Shown piece by piece: positions 46,397 to 58,340 of a DNA stretch of 64,000 nt. Source of the DNA: Eriocheir sinensis (lineage: Eukaryota; Arthropoda; Malacostraca; Decapoda; Varunidae). Within the stretch, counting starts at the first letter, position 1; the number at the start of each line of letters is the position of its first letter. The stretch covers positions 6,641,966-6,705,965 of the forward strand of contig NC_066531.1 of the NCBI RefSeq assembly GCF_024679095.1. Reading direction: 5' to 3'. Both the position numbers and the translations under genes were made by a program. The notes under the pieces are model-generated. The model was not told where the DNA came from and made no database searches. It saw only the letters and a program-made list of their open reading frames with translations.

Positions 46397-47715
46397 CACT
46401 AACACAGTGGGTGCCTCCACTGACACACCAGAGAACACTCCACAGAGAGTTTAGGTGTGCACGCAGACTGAATGGAGAGGAAACGAGAAAGAAAATGCTT
46501 CAACCCAAACTAATGTAACATTAGATGAATTAAGCACTTATAGTGATAATTACCTTCATAATCTTTCATCTGTCAGACTTAAACACACCCGGGAAAATAT
46601 ATTAAAAAATGATGACAGTTACAAACATTACACAGGTATGGAAAGATTAACTCTTCTGACCTTTATTTCTTTAAAGTAAGATCATGGGTATGGCATGAAG
46701 AGCTGTATGTAAGTGAAAACTCATGCAATCTACTTTAAGGGTTGACGCTGAGTCTGCTGGCAATTGTCTTCAACTTGATTATGAGTGGTGCAGAAAAACT
46801 TAATTACTGGAAGGGTGCTTTAAGAACCCTTGAATTTGGAGTAAGTATATTACATGGGTGTAACTTGTGAGTAGCTCATACTATAAGGTATCTTACCCCA
46901 TATGTCTTTAGATTATATGGCTCATATTACTTTTACGGTTTAAAGCACAGCATTCAACATATTTACTGGCAGCAGTCTCTTTTCTTCAGTTTACCGCATT
47001 TAATAGTTTTACTTGCAGACAAAACGAGGCAGGTACCGAAAACTGTCTACTCATGAGGAGATGCTGCTGTGCCTGGTGGATCTTCGCAGAGGATATGAAT
47101 TGCACCATTTGGGAGATATGTTTGATATTTCCCAGTCATACTGTAGTATGTTGTTGTTCACATGGATCAATTTCCTTTCTCATGAATTAGAGTTCCTAAT
47201 CAGGTGGCCAACAAAACAACAGGTAAAAACACTGTCATTCAAACATATCAACTACTCATACCTGCTTGCATAGATACTGACATTAAGTATATGTTCATGT
47301 GTTTTACCATTTATTATTACCGTTTTTTTTATCTTCTAGATTCAGACTAATCCCCCAAAGGCTTTCAAACACTCCTAAAACTAGGGCAGTCATTGACTGC
47401 ACAGAATTTGCTGCGGAAAAACCCACTTTGCCCTCGTCACAGAGATCAACAAGGAGCGACTATAAGCACAGTAACACACTCAAGCTATTAGTGTCGTGTG
47501 ATAAAATGGGAAATGTTACGTTCCTTTCTAAGTTATGGTCAGGGTCAGTAAGTGACAACATTATGGCGGAGCGTGGCTTCCTAATACGCGACTTGGTTTC
47601 TGCAAGGGGCTGCACGCTTAATATACCACCATATTCACATGGACGGCAGATGGCAGCAGGTATGTACTTGCCATCAGAAAACATTTTGTTCATTTTTAAA
47701 GTAAACTCATGACTT
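46397..47715 (+). pseudogene. ISL2EU-like DNA transposase with introns
   Basis: Exons can be traced by splice signals: one after TCTTACAG (46397) to about 46676 with ENILKNDDSYKHYTG; one of about 100 bp to 46842 with AEKLNYWKGALRTLEFG before GTAAGT; one from 47019 after TTACTTGCAG with KLSTHEEMLLCLVDLRRGYE and DMFDISQSYCS to 47221 before GTAAAA; one from 47340 after TCTTCTAG with RAVIDCTEF, SDYKHSNTLKLLVSCDK, LSKLWSGSVSDN and ERGFLIRDLV. The motifs VIDCTE, SVSDN and RGFLI are the DDE_Tnp_4 core of ISL2EU-type transposases. The first exon has an in-frame TAG at 46452, and the last acidic block is missing, so it is broken or incomplete. Confidence 0.7.
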
Positions 47716-47794
47716 ATCTCTTCCAGTATACAGCACACAATCTGCAGGTAGGTAAGTATTTCTCATGTTTTTAAGTAAAAAGTGCATTTCATAG

Positions 47795-47796
<2 letters not shown>

Positions 47797-47848
<52 letters not shown>
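47797..47848 (+). repeat. (GT)n tract
   Basis: Perfect GT repeat of about 50 bp. Confidence 0.95.
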
Positions 47849-47851
<3 letters not shown>

Positions 47852-48009
47852 AGACTTTTATCTTCTTACAGGAGCTACACAAAAAACTAGACTTATAGCG
47901 AGCGCGCGCATCAGTGTGTAAAGAGCTATCGGTAGACTGAAGATTTAGAATATTGCAGCAGACTATCCCTCTTGATAGGCTTCCTATCATGGACAACATT
48001 GTCCAAGTT

Positions 48010-48940
48010 TGTGCAATTTAGATACAAGACTTGTTCCAATAGCTTTACTTTCATGTCTATCTAAAGCTTTTGAATCAATCCTTAACCGGAAGATTCAAAA
48101 GCACCTTTCCACTTCTAATCTTCTATCTGATCGCCAGTTTGGATTCCGCAAGGGGCGTTCTACTGGCGATCTTCTTGCTCTCTTAACTGACTCTTGGTCA
48201 TCCTCTCTTAGCAGTTTCGGTGAAACTTTCTCTGTTGCGCTAGACATATCGAAAGCCTTCGATGAGTCTGGCACCAGTCTTCTTTCTAAACTGCCCTCTT
48301 TCGATTATATCCTTCTCTCTGTTCCGTTTTCTCCAGTTTCCTTTCCGGCCGTTCTATCTCTGCGGTGGTAGACGGTCACTGCTCTTCCCCTAAACCTATC
48401 AACAGTGGCGTTCCACAGGCCTCTGTCCTATCACCCACTCTCTTCCTGTTATTCATCAATGATCTTCTTTCCATAACAAACTGTCCTGTCCACTCCTACG
48501 CCGACGACTCCACTCTGTATTATTCAACTTCTTTCAATAGAAGACCATCACAACAGGAAGTACACGACTCCAGACTGGAGGCTGCTGAACGCTTAACCTC
48601 AGACCTTTTTTTTTCATTTCCGATTGGGGCAGAAGGAACCTTGTGTCCTCCAATGCCTCAAAAAACTAAATTTATCCACCTATCAACTCGACACAATCTT
48701 CCAAACACCTAACTCCTTATGCAAGAGTTAACCAGCATCTTCATTCTTTCATCCCTCACGCTGGTAAACTCTGGAACAATCTTCCTTCTACTGTACTTCC
48801 TCCTGCCTATGACTTGAACTCTTCCAAGATGAAGGTATCAGGACACCTTTCCTCGCGAAATTGACTTCTCTCTTTTGGCTACTCCTTTGACCTCTATTCA
48901 GGAGCAGTAAGTAGTGGGCTTTTTTTTTTTTTTTTACGCA
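48010..48940 (+). mobile_element. LINE-B, RT and 3' end with internal deletion
   Basis: RT from VPIALLSCLSKAFESILNRK and FGFRKGRSTGDLLALL to a frame change near 48270, then SGVPQASVLSPTLFLLFIND and an intact YADDSTLYYS box. At about 48712 the sequence jumps from RHNLPNT to the C-terminal NQHLHSF-type region, losing roughly 500 bp. The 3' end is followed by a T run at 48921-48936, then immediately by another LINE-B in opposite orientation. Confidence 0.85.
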
Positions 48941-48961
48941 ATTGAACTGTATCATTAGCTG

Positions 48962-51790
48962 TTAAAAATGGCGGCGGAATTTAAGAGGTAGTAGACTCTC
49001 TTTGTCCAAGAGAGTTGTGAGTGTTGAGCCCCCACACACATGTGTTGCATATTCGATACGAGGGCGGCCAAGGCCCATGTATATTGACAGCATATGTGCG
49101 GGGTAGAAAAACTGGCGGAGACGATACAGAACGCCCAACGTCGAGGAAGCTGATTTAGTAAGAGAGGAGATATGGATTTTCCAGTTGCGATTTTGAGTTA
49201 AGGATAGACCGAGGATGTTTTGTGTTGGAGAAGGTGACGTCTGAGTGTTGTCGAAGAATAGGGGATAGGTGTTTGGAAGATTATGTCGAGTTGATAAGTG
49301 AAGAAATTGAGTTTTTGAGACGTTGAAGGACACCAGGTTCTTCTTGCCCCAATCGGAAATGATAGTAAGGTCTGAAGTTAAACGTTCTGCAGCCTCCAGC
49401 CTTGAATCGTCTAGTTCCTGCTGAGTTGGCCTTCTATCAAAAGAAGTTGAGTAATGCAGAGTAGAGGCATCGGAGTAAGAATGGATAGGACAGTTCATTT
49501 TGGAAAGAAAATCATCAATGAACAAGAGAAAGAGAGTGGGAGATATCACAGAGCCCTGAGGAACACCACTATTGATAGGTTTAGGGGAAGAGCAATGACT
49601 GTTTATTACAGCAGTGATAGATCTGTCACAGAGGAAACTGAAGATAAAAATACAGAAAGAAGGATAGAAACCGTAGGAAGGGTAGTTTGGAAAGCAAATA
49701 TTTATGCCAGACCCCATCAAAGGCTTTTGATATGTATAACGTTAAAGCAAAAGTTTCACCGAAACGGTTAAGAGAGGATGACCAAGAGTCAGTTAGGAAA
49801 GCAAGAACACCACCATTAGAACGCCCCTTGCGGGACCCATAATGGCGATCAAAAAGAAGGTCAGAAGTGGATACATGCTTAAGAATCTTCCGGTTAAGGA
49901 TTAATTCAAAAGCTTTAGATAGACAAGAAAGTAAAGCTATAGGACGGTAGTTTGAGGGATTGGAGCGATCGCCCTTCTTAGGCACAGGCTGTATGAAGGC
50001 ATACTTCCAGCAGGAAGGAAAGGTAGATGTTTTTAGTCAAAGGCGAAAGAGTTTTACCAGGCAGAATGTCAGCATGGAAGCAGTTTTTAAGCACAATCGG
50101 AAGCACTCCATCAGGTCCATAAGGCGTTTGAGGATTGAGGCCAGAGAAGGCAAAGAACACGTCATTCTTACAAATCTTAATAACAGGCATAATGGAGTCA
50201 GAGGGGGCATAAGTAGGAGGAATATGCCCAGAATCGTCCAGAGTGAAGATGTTACAGAAAGTTTGAGCGAAGAGTTAAGCCTTAGAGATAAATGAGACGG
50301 CAGTGCTTCCGTCAGGGTTAAGGAGAGGAGGGAATGATGAAGAAGTGAAATTGGAGGAGATATTTTAGCTAAGTGCCAGAAGTCTCTGGAAGAAATAGAA
50401 AACGCAAGGTTTTGACATTTCCTGCGGATGAAAGAGCAGTTGGTGAGTCGAAGAATAGATTTGGCACGATACCGGGCAGAAATGTAAAGATTATGATTAG
50501 CAGGAGTGCGAGAGCTTTGGTAATTTGGGGAGCTGCCTCTCTATCTTTGATCTTTGATAGCACGATAACAAGCGTGATTAAAACAAACCTTTTTAGCTTG
50601 AGGAGTAGATAAAGTACGTGGAATGTGTGCCTCCATTCCAAAGATAAGATGCGCTGGGCACACACAGAGGGGTCTCTCTCCTGGAAGCAGTAATCTTCCG
50701 ACGGGAAATCGGAGAAGTACATCCCCAGGTCGTCCCACCGAACGGAAGCAAAATGCCAGAAGCATCGCCTCTTTGGTTGGTCCAGAAGCTGTACAGGAGC
50801 GAAACGACAGGGCACAGAAATGTGGTTGTGATCGGAGGACCCCAACGGAGAGAACAGTTTGAAAGAGTAAGCAGAAGGATTTGAGGTAAGGAAAATGTAT
50901 AGTATATTGGGCCTGTCTCCAAGACGGTCGGGAATACGTATAGGGTGCTGAACCAACTGCTCTAGATCGTTGAGGATTCCAAATTGTAGGCTTGTTCACC
51001 AGGCTGGTCAGTGAAGGAGGATGAAAGCCAAAGTTGGTGGTGAACATTGAAATATCATAGGATGGAGATTTCAACAAAGGGAGAGTGGGTCAAGATGTGG
51101 TCCACTTTAGAGTTTAAGTAGTCAAAGAATTTTACAAAGTTAGTAGAGTTAGGTAAGAGCTAAACAGCACATATATATTTAGTAATACAATGACAATGAA
51201 GTCTTAGCCAGATGGTTGAAAATTCAGAAGAGTCAAGGTCGTGGGCACGAAAGCAAGTGATGTCGTTGCGTGCGTAGATGCAACAGCCAACTTTGGATTG
51301 AAATTTAGGATAGAGATAGATAGGATAAAGATAGATTGCCATCAGTAGCCTCAGAAACCTGTGTTTCGGTGATGAAGAGGAGGAGGAGGTTTAGAGGACA
51401 GATGGTGCTCCACAAAAAGGAAATTAGAACGAATACCGCAAATGTTGCAGAACTTGATAAGAAAAAGGTTCGAGGAGTTATAAAGACACCTCTCAGGTCG
51501 GTAGCCAGAAGGAGAGTCCTCCCTGGGGGAATTTGTGCCCCCCCCACACACACACAGGCGGGGACTCTGAGGCACTGTTGTTGAACGCCATTTTGAATTT
51601 TGAATTTTGGGAAAAGGTGTGCGTGTTGTGCGAATGTAGTGTGGTGTGGATAGAGAGAGGATCTGTCCTTAGCGAGCATGCTGAACTACTCTCTGGTGTA
51701 GATGAGACAATAGGGAAACGGTTAGTGAGGTAATGGAAAGGGTCTTTGGAGGGCTTATGCACCCTCCTCACTTCCCATAAATACCTCACC
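48962..51790 (-). mobile_element. LINE-B, longest copy (endonuclease to RT), broken
   Basis: Minus strand. The 5' part near 51575-51305 has NICGIRSNFLFVEHHLSS and TETQVSEATDGNL, the first blocks of an AP endonuclease. 51342-51160 has SKVGCCIYARNDITCF. 50956-50600 has [20 protein letters not shown] and [10 protein letters not shown], the last catalytic block. The linker follows, then NPSNYRPIALLSCLSKAFEL at 49985 and SGVPQGSVISPTLFLLFIDD with YSDASTLHYS at 49480, where the second Asp of YADD is Ala. Several frameshifts separate these. The C-terminal end is missing at 48962. An endonuclease nicks the target and the RT copies the RNA onto it; this copy cannot. Confidence 0.85.
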
Positions 51791-51837
51791 GGGAGTGGCT
51801 TCGATGGGTGTCTTCCTACCTTCTCCCTACAAACTAC

Positions 51838-52314
51838 CCTAAAGCTTTTGAATCAATCCTTAACCGGAAGATTCAAAAGCACCTTTCCACTTCTGACCTT
51901 CTATCTGATCGCCAGTATGGGTTCCGCAAGTGGCGTTCTACTGGCGATCTTCTTGCTCTCTTAACTGACTTGGTCATCCTCTCTAAGCCGTTTCGGTGAA
52001 ACTTTTTCAGTTGCGCTAGACATACCGAAAACTTTCGATAGAGTCTGGCATAACTCTTTGCTTTCTAAACTGCTCTCTTCCGGATTATATCCTTCTCTCT
52101 GTTCCTTTATCTCCAGTTTCCTTTTTGGCCATTCCATCTCTGCTGTGGTAGACGGTCACTGTTCTTCCCCGAAACCTATTAACAGTGGTGTTCCACAGGG
52201 CTCTGTCCTATCACCCACTCTCTTCACTGTTATTCATCAATGATCTTCTTTCCATAACAAACTATCCTATCCATTCTTACACCGATGACTCCACTCTGCA
52301 TTACACAACTTCTT
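51838..52314 (+). mobile_element. LINE-B RT fragment, ends at TTAA
   Basis: KAFESILNRKIQKHLSTSDL, YGFRKWRSTGDLLALL, SGVPQGSVLSPTL and YTDDSTLHYT, with several frame changes. The homology stops at TTCTT just before TTAA (52315-52318), where sequence of a different kind leading to the piggyBac gene begins. Confidence 0.8.
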
Positions 52315-52378
52315 TTAACCATTACATTACGGCGATCGTTTATATAAGTGCGCTGCCACACGCCCCACCCGTACGGGG

Positions 52379-52379
<1 letters not shown>

Positions 52380-52459
<80 letters not shown>
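52380..52459. repeat. (AT)n tract
   Basis: About 80 bp of AT repeat. Confidence 0.95.
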
Positions 52460-52462
<3 letters not shown>

Positions 52463-52639
52463 TTACGCTCTAAGTTCCCTACGTTTCAAATATATCGCCA
52501 GTTCTTGACTCAGAGGAATGGTGGAGGCATAAGGCATCCGTACACACTCTCATTTGTCTCCAGCGCTCGGCCTACCGATTGCCACAGATCATTTCCCACT
52601 TTTGTTTGGAATACATATGTCACGTCTCGTGACGCATCA

Positions 52640-54684
52640 AGCAGTTCCTCTGCTCTGATTTTGGAGACATTAGTCAACGAAGCAGTGATAGTGATACACC
52701 GCCGGCCTCGCAGCCTCTCCCTCCCCCTGCCCCGAGTTCTTCAAGACGAAAGCGTGGCCGTGCTTCTTCAGGATCTAGGATTACTGCCACAAGAGGGCGT
52801 GCAAGAGCTAGTGCTGCTGCTAGTGACGGAAACTTTCAGTGGACCAGTGGTGATTTTATTATACCAAGTGTGCCTCAGTTTGACGGTGTTCAGGTGGGAA
52901 TCACAGATAATCTCCCAGAGGTGCAACAAGAATGTGACTATTTTCTTGCATATATAGATAATGATTTACTGGATCAAATTGTCAAGGAAACAAACATAAA
53001 CGTTGCACAGCGTGGCGAACACGTGGGCTCGCATGATAAACAGTGGCAAGATGTAACACGACCTGAACTTCTCACGTTCTTTGTTCTTTCTATGATGATG
53101 TGTTATTCAAAAAAAGCAGTGAGATTTGACAACTGGAAAAGAGGTGATTGTTTCTTCATGCCAGTTTTTCATATGTATATGACCAGGGACAGATACACAA
53201 AAATTCTCAAATTTCTTCATTTTGTAAAAATGACGAAGAGTCTGATGATCCATTATGGAAAATAAGACCAGTGCTGGAATACATGACAAATATGTACAAG
53301 GCTTTTTTTAAGCCATTTCAGAACCTTGTTATTGATGAGCCACTAATTATCTTCAAGGGAACAAACAGTACATACCATCAAAACGTCACCGCCTTGGAGT
53401 GAAGTTGTTTGTACTTTATGACTGTGAAATTGGCATTGTGTTAGACCGATGCATCTACACAGCCAGTGACATTGACATCCCCAGAAACCATCCTTTGAAG
53501 TTCTCAGGTGCAGTTGTGGATCACCTGATGCAGGATTATCTTGATAAAGGACATATTTTGTACACTAATAACTGGTATACCAGTCCTGCTCTGGCAAAAT
53601 ATTTGCTGGACCATCATAACACTGGCACAGTGGGAACAGTAAAGGCAAATAGAAAATCTTTGCCAAAATTTGATAGAACAAGAAAAGGAGATGTAAAGAA
53701 ATATCAAAGCAATGGCATGCTAGTGATCAAGTGGCATGACAAAAGAGGAGTACACATGATCTCCATTGTGCACACAGGCAGGATGGTAGACACAGGCAAA
53801 CGTCACTGGCAAACAAGAGAAAACATTTTCAAGCCGGATGCTGTCATAGATTATAATATAAATATGAGGCTTGTAGACAAAAGCGACATGCAAATCAGTA
53901 ATGTTGACAGCCTCAGAAAAGCACAAAAGTGGTACAGAAAGGTGTTCTTCCAATTACTTGATGTGGCGGTGGCTGAATTGGTAGCGTGCTGGGCCCACAT
54001 TCACCACGTTATGGACGACACGAGTTTGAATCCCCACGCTACCACCTCGGATTTTTCAGTCACCGCCGAGTGGCTTTAAACTACCCACATGCTGCCTTGA
54101 GGACCACCCATCAGCGGACTCTAGACGAAACCGTCCAAGAATCAAGAACGAGTTCCGGGAGGCAGCATGAGCCAAGAGAAGATGGCGCCACTATAAACAC
54201 TTGCCTGCGCCATGACGAGCTGGGGCCGAATATCATCGAGGCCCCTCAAGCAAGCCTACCGGCGCAATAGGCGGGGACGTAAAAAATAAAAAAAAATAAA
54301 AATAAAAGAATGCATACAACATGTACATGGCAAAAACAGGAGAACGATCATCTCTTCGGGAGTTCAGCAAGACTGTCGCAACTCAAACCCTGGAGAAATA
54401 TGGTACAGTCTTACCAATACATTCCCGGCCAGGCCGACAGTCACGCGTCCAGGGAATCTGTGAAACGCCTCCAGTTCATCGATGCATTGAAACTCCACTA
54501 CCCAAGTCATGTTCCTCCCCGACCAAGTAAGTCATCAGAGAAAGGACAGCGGGAATGTATAGTCTGTATAACTACACAGAAAGGACCAAAGAAGCGTAAG
54601 CTTGTCACCGCAATGTACTGTGAATGCAATCTGGGACTGTGTCTCGGGGACTGCTTCCGAGACTACCACACACTCAAGTCCTAG
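52640..54684 (+). pseudogene. piggyBac-like transposase, broken
   Basis: The N-terminal acidic/proline and Arg-rich region is at 52640-52850, then QWTSGDFIIPSVPQFDG, TRPELLTFFVLSMMM and YMTRDRYTKILKFLHF. The catalytic DDE_Tnp_1_7 domain has VIDEPLIIFKGT (first Asp), YTNNWYTSPALAKYLLD, where the usual YTDNW has Asn in place of the second catalytic Asp, and MRLVDKSDMQIS (third Asp). Frames change near 53240 and 53365. A SINE splits it at 53965-54308. The C-terminal Cys-rich finger (CIVC, YCECNLGLC, DCFRDYHT) ends at 54684. piggyBac transposases cut and paste at TTAA; this copy is inactive. Confidence 0.85.
53965..54308 (+). mobile_element. tRNA-derived SINE (SINE-1) inside the piggyBac gene
   Basis: GGCGGTGGCTGAATTGGTAG head with B box GAGTTTGAATCC, body with AGATGGCGCCACTATAAACAC, and an A-rich AAAAATAAAA tail. 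Same family as 32603-32971. The transposase reading resumes after the tail (NAYNMYMAKTGERSS frame at 54308). Confidence 0.85.
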
Positions 54685-54876
54685 GTGAAAGAAAAAGACT
54701 GTATATAGCGTAAAAAGTTAGAAATATTAGAAATAAGAAAGTATTAGTAAAGTAAGAACATAATGAAGTGACCCACTGCCTCCTACAAGAAAAATCAAGA
54801 ACTTCTTCACACATATGAAAAGGTAAGTAAAATATTATTTTTTTGTGGAGATTCACGATGAAACATAATGAATATT

Positions 54877-54880
<4 letters not shown>

Positions 54881-54917
<37 letters not shown>

Positions 54918-55042
54918 ATAGCAAAACCTCACACTCTCTCTCTCCGTTCACAGACAACCAACCTTTTCCTTCATCCTTGGAGACAACTTCCTCAGAAATG
55001 TAAGTAAAGTTTTTGCAATTTGATCAGGCTAGCGAATGCAGC

Positions 55043-55087
<45 letters not shown>

Positions 55088-55147
55088 AGCTGTCACTTGA
55101 CCCATGAACTGGCCTGGGATGACCTGAAAATTAGCGAGTCCCCTCCA

Positions 55148-55221
<74 letters not shown>
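54881..55221. repeat. Three microsatellites
   Basis: (GT)n 54881-54914, (CA)n 55045-55083 and (CT)n 55150-55221. Confidence 0.95.
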
Positions 55222-55225
<4 letters not shown>

Positions 55226-55470
55226 GGACCCTTCTTTTCTTGTATTAAATCAACTCTTTCATCACTCATTAATTACTCCATAAATAATCTCTCCGTCTCG
55301 TATCCCTGGTAGCGTGATCCGGCTTAAGTTGTTATTGGAGACTGGAGTTCGGGGATAATCAAGGGAAAAAGAAAATATACATTTATTTAAAATTAAATGA
55401 AAGTAATTGCCTTAAGCAATATTCTATGCTCAGACGATCATAACACTGGCATACTCAGCAATGGACCACA
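55222..55470 (-). repeat. LTR-like direct repeat of Gypsy-C, downstream copy
   Basis: Direct repeat of 63395-63690, flanking the Gypsy-C coding region. It carries AATAAATG on the minus strand. The outer limit on the minus strand is GGGTCCAAAA. Homology to the other copy ends at CAATGGA (about 55466). Confidence 0.65.
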
Positions 55471-57150
55471 TAATTTAGGGGCTGCAAGCCAGCTGTTAGC
55501 TCCTGTAGGGGGATGGACTCAGCACTGCGAAGAGAACCTTGCCGAAGCATCAATATCCCATTACCCGTCAAGCTGACAGTATGTCTGTTTACAGGTTATG
55601 GCATGTGAGTGTCAGAGTGATGGGGGAGGCAAGTGAATAGGTCCAGTAGCCAGGACCTTTTATAAGCATAGGGGGAAATGTTTTCAAGACTATTGTGTGG
55701 CAGAGGTTGATCACTGACTCATGTTTCAAGAAAGCAGCCGATTTACAAGAGGCTGCGTTACTAGCCTCATGGACGGGGCCTGTGGGAGGACAAACTAACA
55801 TATGGATATTCTTGTTACAGTGTTTTATACTAGAAAGCATAAAATATATTTTCCTATTGTCACTGAAGGCAATACATCTTGAATCAACACTATACATAAG
55901 AAAGTAAGTGCTATTCTGCACAGAAAATGGAAGGAGTCGATTCGAAAGACATCAAAGGTGTCAATCGGATCTCCTCGCAAAGGTTTGGTGAAATAGAAAT
56001 TACGAGAATCGTGCAAAGCCGTTGTCCTGGAGGACAGTTATTACATCCTATATAAAGCTAAAAATCAAGAACTGCAAGGCACAAAGACCTGGAGGCCGAA
56101 CCTAGGCTTCCTTTAATGTGCTGAACAACTGTTTGTCTCACATAATGGTTGGAGTTATGTATGTTTGCAGGGAGCCTGCAGACTCAAATTTAAATCTTGT
56201 ATACCTGGTCATATGTGTCTCAATGCTAAGTCAAAATATAACAATTCTTGTAGGAGCTTTTTCTCTTCCTAATGCCATAGTCTATAGTAAATGGCGCACA
56301 ACTTGGTTCAATACTTACAGCTGAATATAGCCTATTAAAGGCAGATTGCATGGCATGCATATTACTTAATGCTGTTGAGTTTTCCATAATAAACATTTAA
56401 CTATATAAAATCTTTCTCAGTTAATGACTCAGTCCTCTATTTTTTCATGAATAGCATCAACTTGAGCCTGGGTCGCGGTACCAAATAGGTTATTAGACAA
56501 GGATCCTCAAAAAAAAAAAAATATTTCGTTTTTTTCTTTTTCTATAATTCATAGAAGCATGCAGCTTGTTTTGAATAGTAGTCATCACATAGCCTAAAAC
56601 TTTTCTTAGATGATGGAACAATGAACTGAATTCATTTTCAAAATTAAAGAGTGTATTTTTGCTTTTACAGCTGGATACTCAGGTGACATTTGAATAACAT
56701 TTCAAGGAACGAAGCAGTTAAATTCCGTGCTTTATATAATGCAGCTAAAACATCTTCTGTGAGGCTAAACGGTACTATAGTCTCTGTCTGTGAGGACTAT
56801 AATATAGATAGTATGTTGGTGTGAAACTTTGGCCAGCACGTGTTGGGGACTCCTGTTGTGTCATTGAGTCGTACACCGAAAGAGTCAAATCAATCTGTGG
56901 TTTATTTCGTCATATTTCCGCTCAATCACTGCATTTTCATCCTTATACATTATTCCTGTTTTATATCGTATTAGTTTTGACATTACATTAGGCAACTCTT
57001 GTACCGTCGAAGAGCGAAGGCTTTATCTATGCCGAGGTGGCTCTGAAAGTTTGGGAGTAACCTGAGAAGGTAGGGCCTGTGCATCAGCTGTTTATTGCTG
57101 TTGTAGAACGAACATTATTTAATGTGTCATGAGTAGCAGTCACCTCTCCG
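55471..57150. other. Unexplained 1.7 kb beside Gypsy-C
   Basis: No gene recognised. If the 3' LTR starts just after the integrase stop (TGACTGCTACTC on the minus strand near 57136) this would be inside an LTR of about 1.9 kb, but only the last 250 bp is repeated in the window. Confidence 0.35.
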
Positions 57151-57500
57151 CTACGAGTTATAATTTTCGGAAGAATTTTTCTCAGCGATTTCAGGGTTGA
57201 GCAATGCAAAGAATAGATCAGTGTCTGTCTCTGGATTTAAAGGGTATGCTCGCCTAACCGTTGGACATTGCTGCACATCGATGCAGTCTTCATGAAGGAC
57301 TTTTACTCTATCTGTGGGGACCGTTGAAACCTTACTAGTCCTGAGGTTCCTAATTTTTACCATTATATCACTGATCTTCTCTATTACCCTGTAGGGTCCA
57401 TCAAAAATAGGTTGCAACTTTTTATTTACTTTTCTTTGTGGTCTCGTTTGAGGAACACTGTCTCCAACGCTGATAATTTTGACTTTGTAGCTTTGTATTA
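57151..57500 (-). pseudogene. pol: Gypsy-C integrase C-terminal GPY/F region
   Basis: KLQPIFDGPYRVIEKISDI, VKIRNLRTSKVSTVP, TDRVKVLHED, then a short tail to the stop at 57151. GPY/F modules occur at the end of many gypsy integrases. It joins in frame, across about 80 bp with VGDSV-like residues, to the 17-residue repeats upstream. Confidence 0.75.
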
Positions 57501-57549
57501 CTTTTCTATTTCTTCTCTACCTTTTTCAATGTAAACCTGGCATCTATCA

Positions 57550-58060
57550 TAAACTTTCTTTGCAATTGCAGCCATTTCCTCTTTATAGGAGTCAATATCA
57601 TAAACTTTCCTTGCAATTACAACCATTTCCTCTTTATAGGAGTCAATATCATAAACTTTCCTTGCAATTACAACCATTTCCTCTTTATAGGAGTCAATAT
57701 CATAAACTTTCCTTGCAATTACAACCATTTCCTCTTTATAGGAGTCAATATCATAAACTTTTTTTGCAATTACAACCATTGCCTCTTTATAGGAGTCAAT
57801 ATCATAAACTTTCCTTGCAATTACAACCAGTTCCTCTTTATAGCCAATATCATAAACTTTCCTTGCAATTACAACCATTTCCTCTTTATAGGAGTCAATA
57901 TCATAAACTTTCCTTGCAATTACAACCATTTCCTCTTTATAGGTGTAAATATCATAAACTTTCCTTGCAATTACAACCATTTCCTCTTCATAGGAGTAAA
58001 TATCATAAGCTTTCCTTGCAATTGCAGTCATTTCCTCTTTATAGGAGTCAATATCACACC
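57550..58060 (-). repeat. In-frame 51-bp minisatellite in the integrase gene
   Basis: Nine to ten tandem units of 51 bp, each coding SYKEEMVVIARKVYDID on the minus strand; one unit has lost 6 bp (GYKEELVVIAR) and frame is kept throughout. All substitutions are few, and the open frame of 177 codons spans the array and unrepeated flank (RCQVYIEKGREEIEK). It lies between the catalytic core and the GPY/F module. Confidence 0.9.
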
Positions 58061-58340
58061 AGGGCTGCTTAATTTTTTTCTAACATAGTGTAGGGTACAG
58101 GAGGATCGCTAAAAATCCTCTCTCTGTCTCTCTCGATAAAATGGGGACTCCTTTATGGTGCGATGATACGCAGCATTATAGGCCAGGGTGACTGCAACTA
58201 AGTAACATTATATCCCTAACGGACACATTTCCTAGAACCCTTGTCCTCAAAATGTTAACAACGGTATAATTTGCGCGCTTTATTATTCCATTTCCACTTG
58301 TATGGTAAGCCGTTATTTTCGCGTGTCGCACAGGTAGCTT

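Noticed and set aside
57550..58060. CRISPR-like array
   Set aside because: Units are contiguous with no unique spacers, eukaryotic context, and they translate in frame; it is a minisatellite.
57560..58072. Plus-strand frame of 170 codons with LQLQPFPLYRSQYHKLS repeats
   Set aside because: It is the antisense of the integrase minisatellite; the minus frame joins to integrase sequence on the far side and is the real one.
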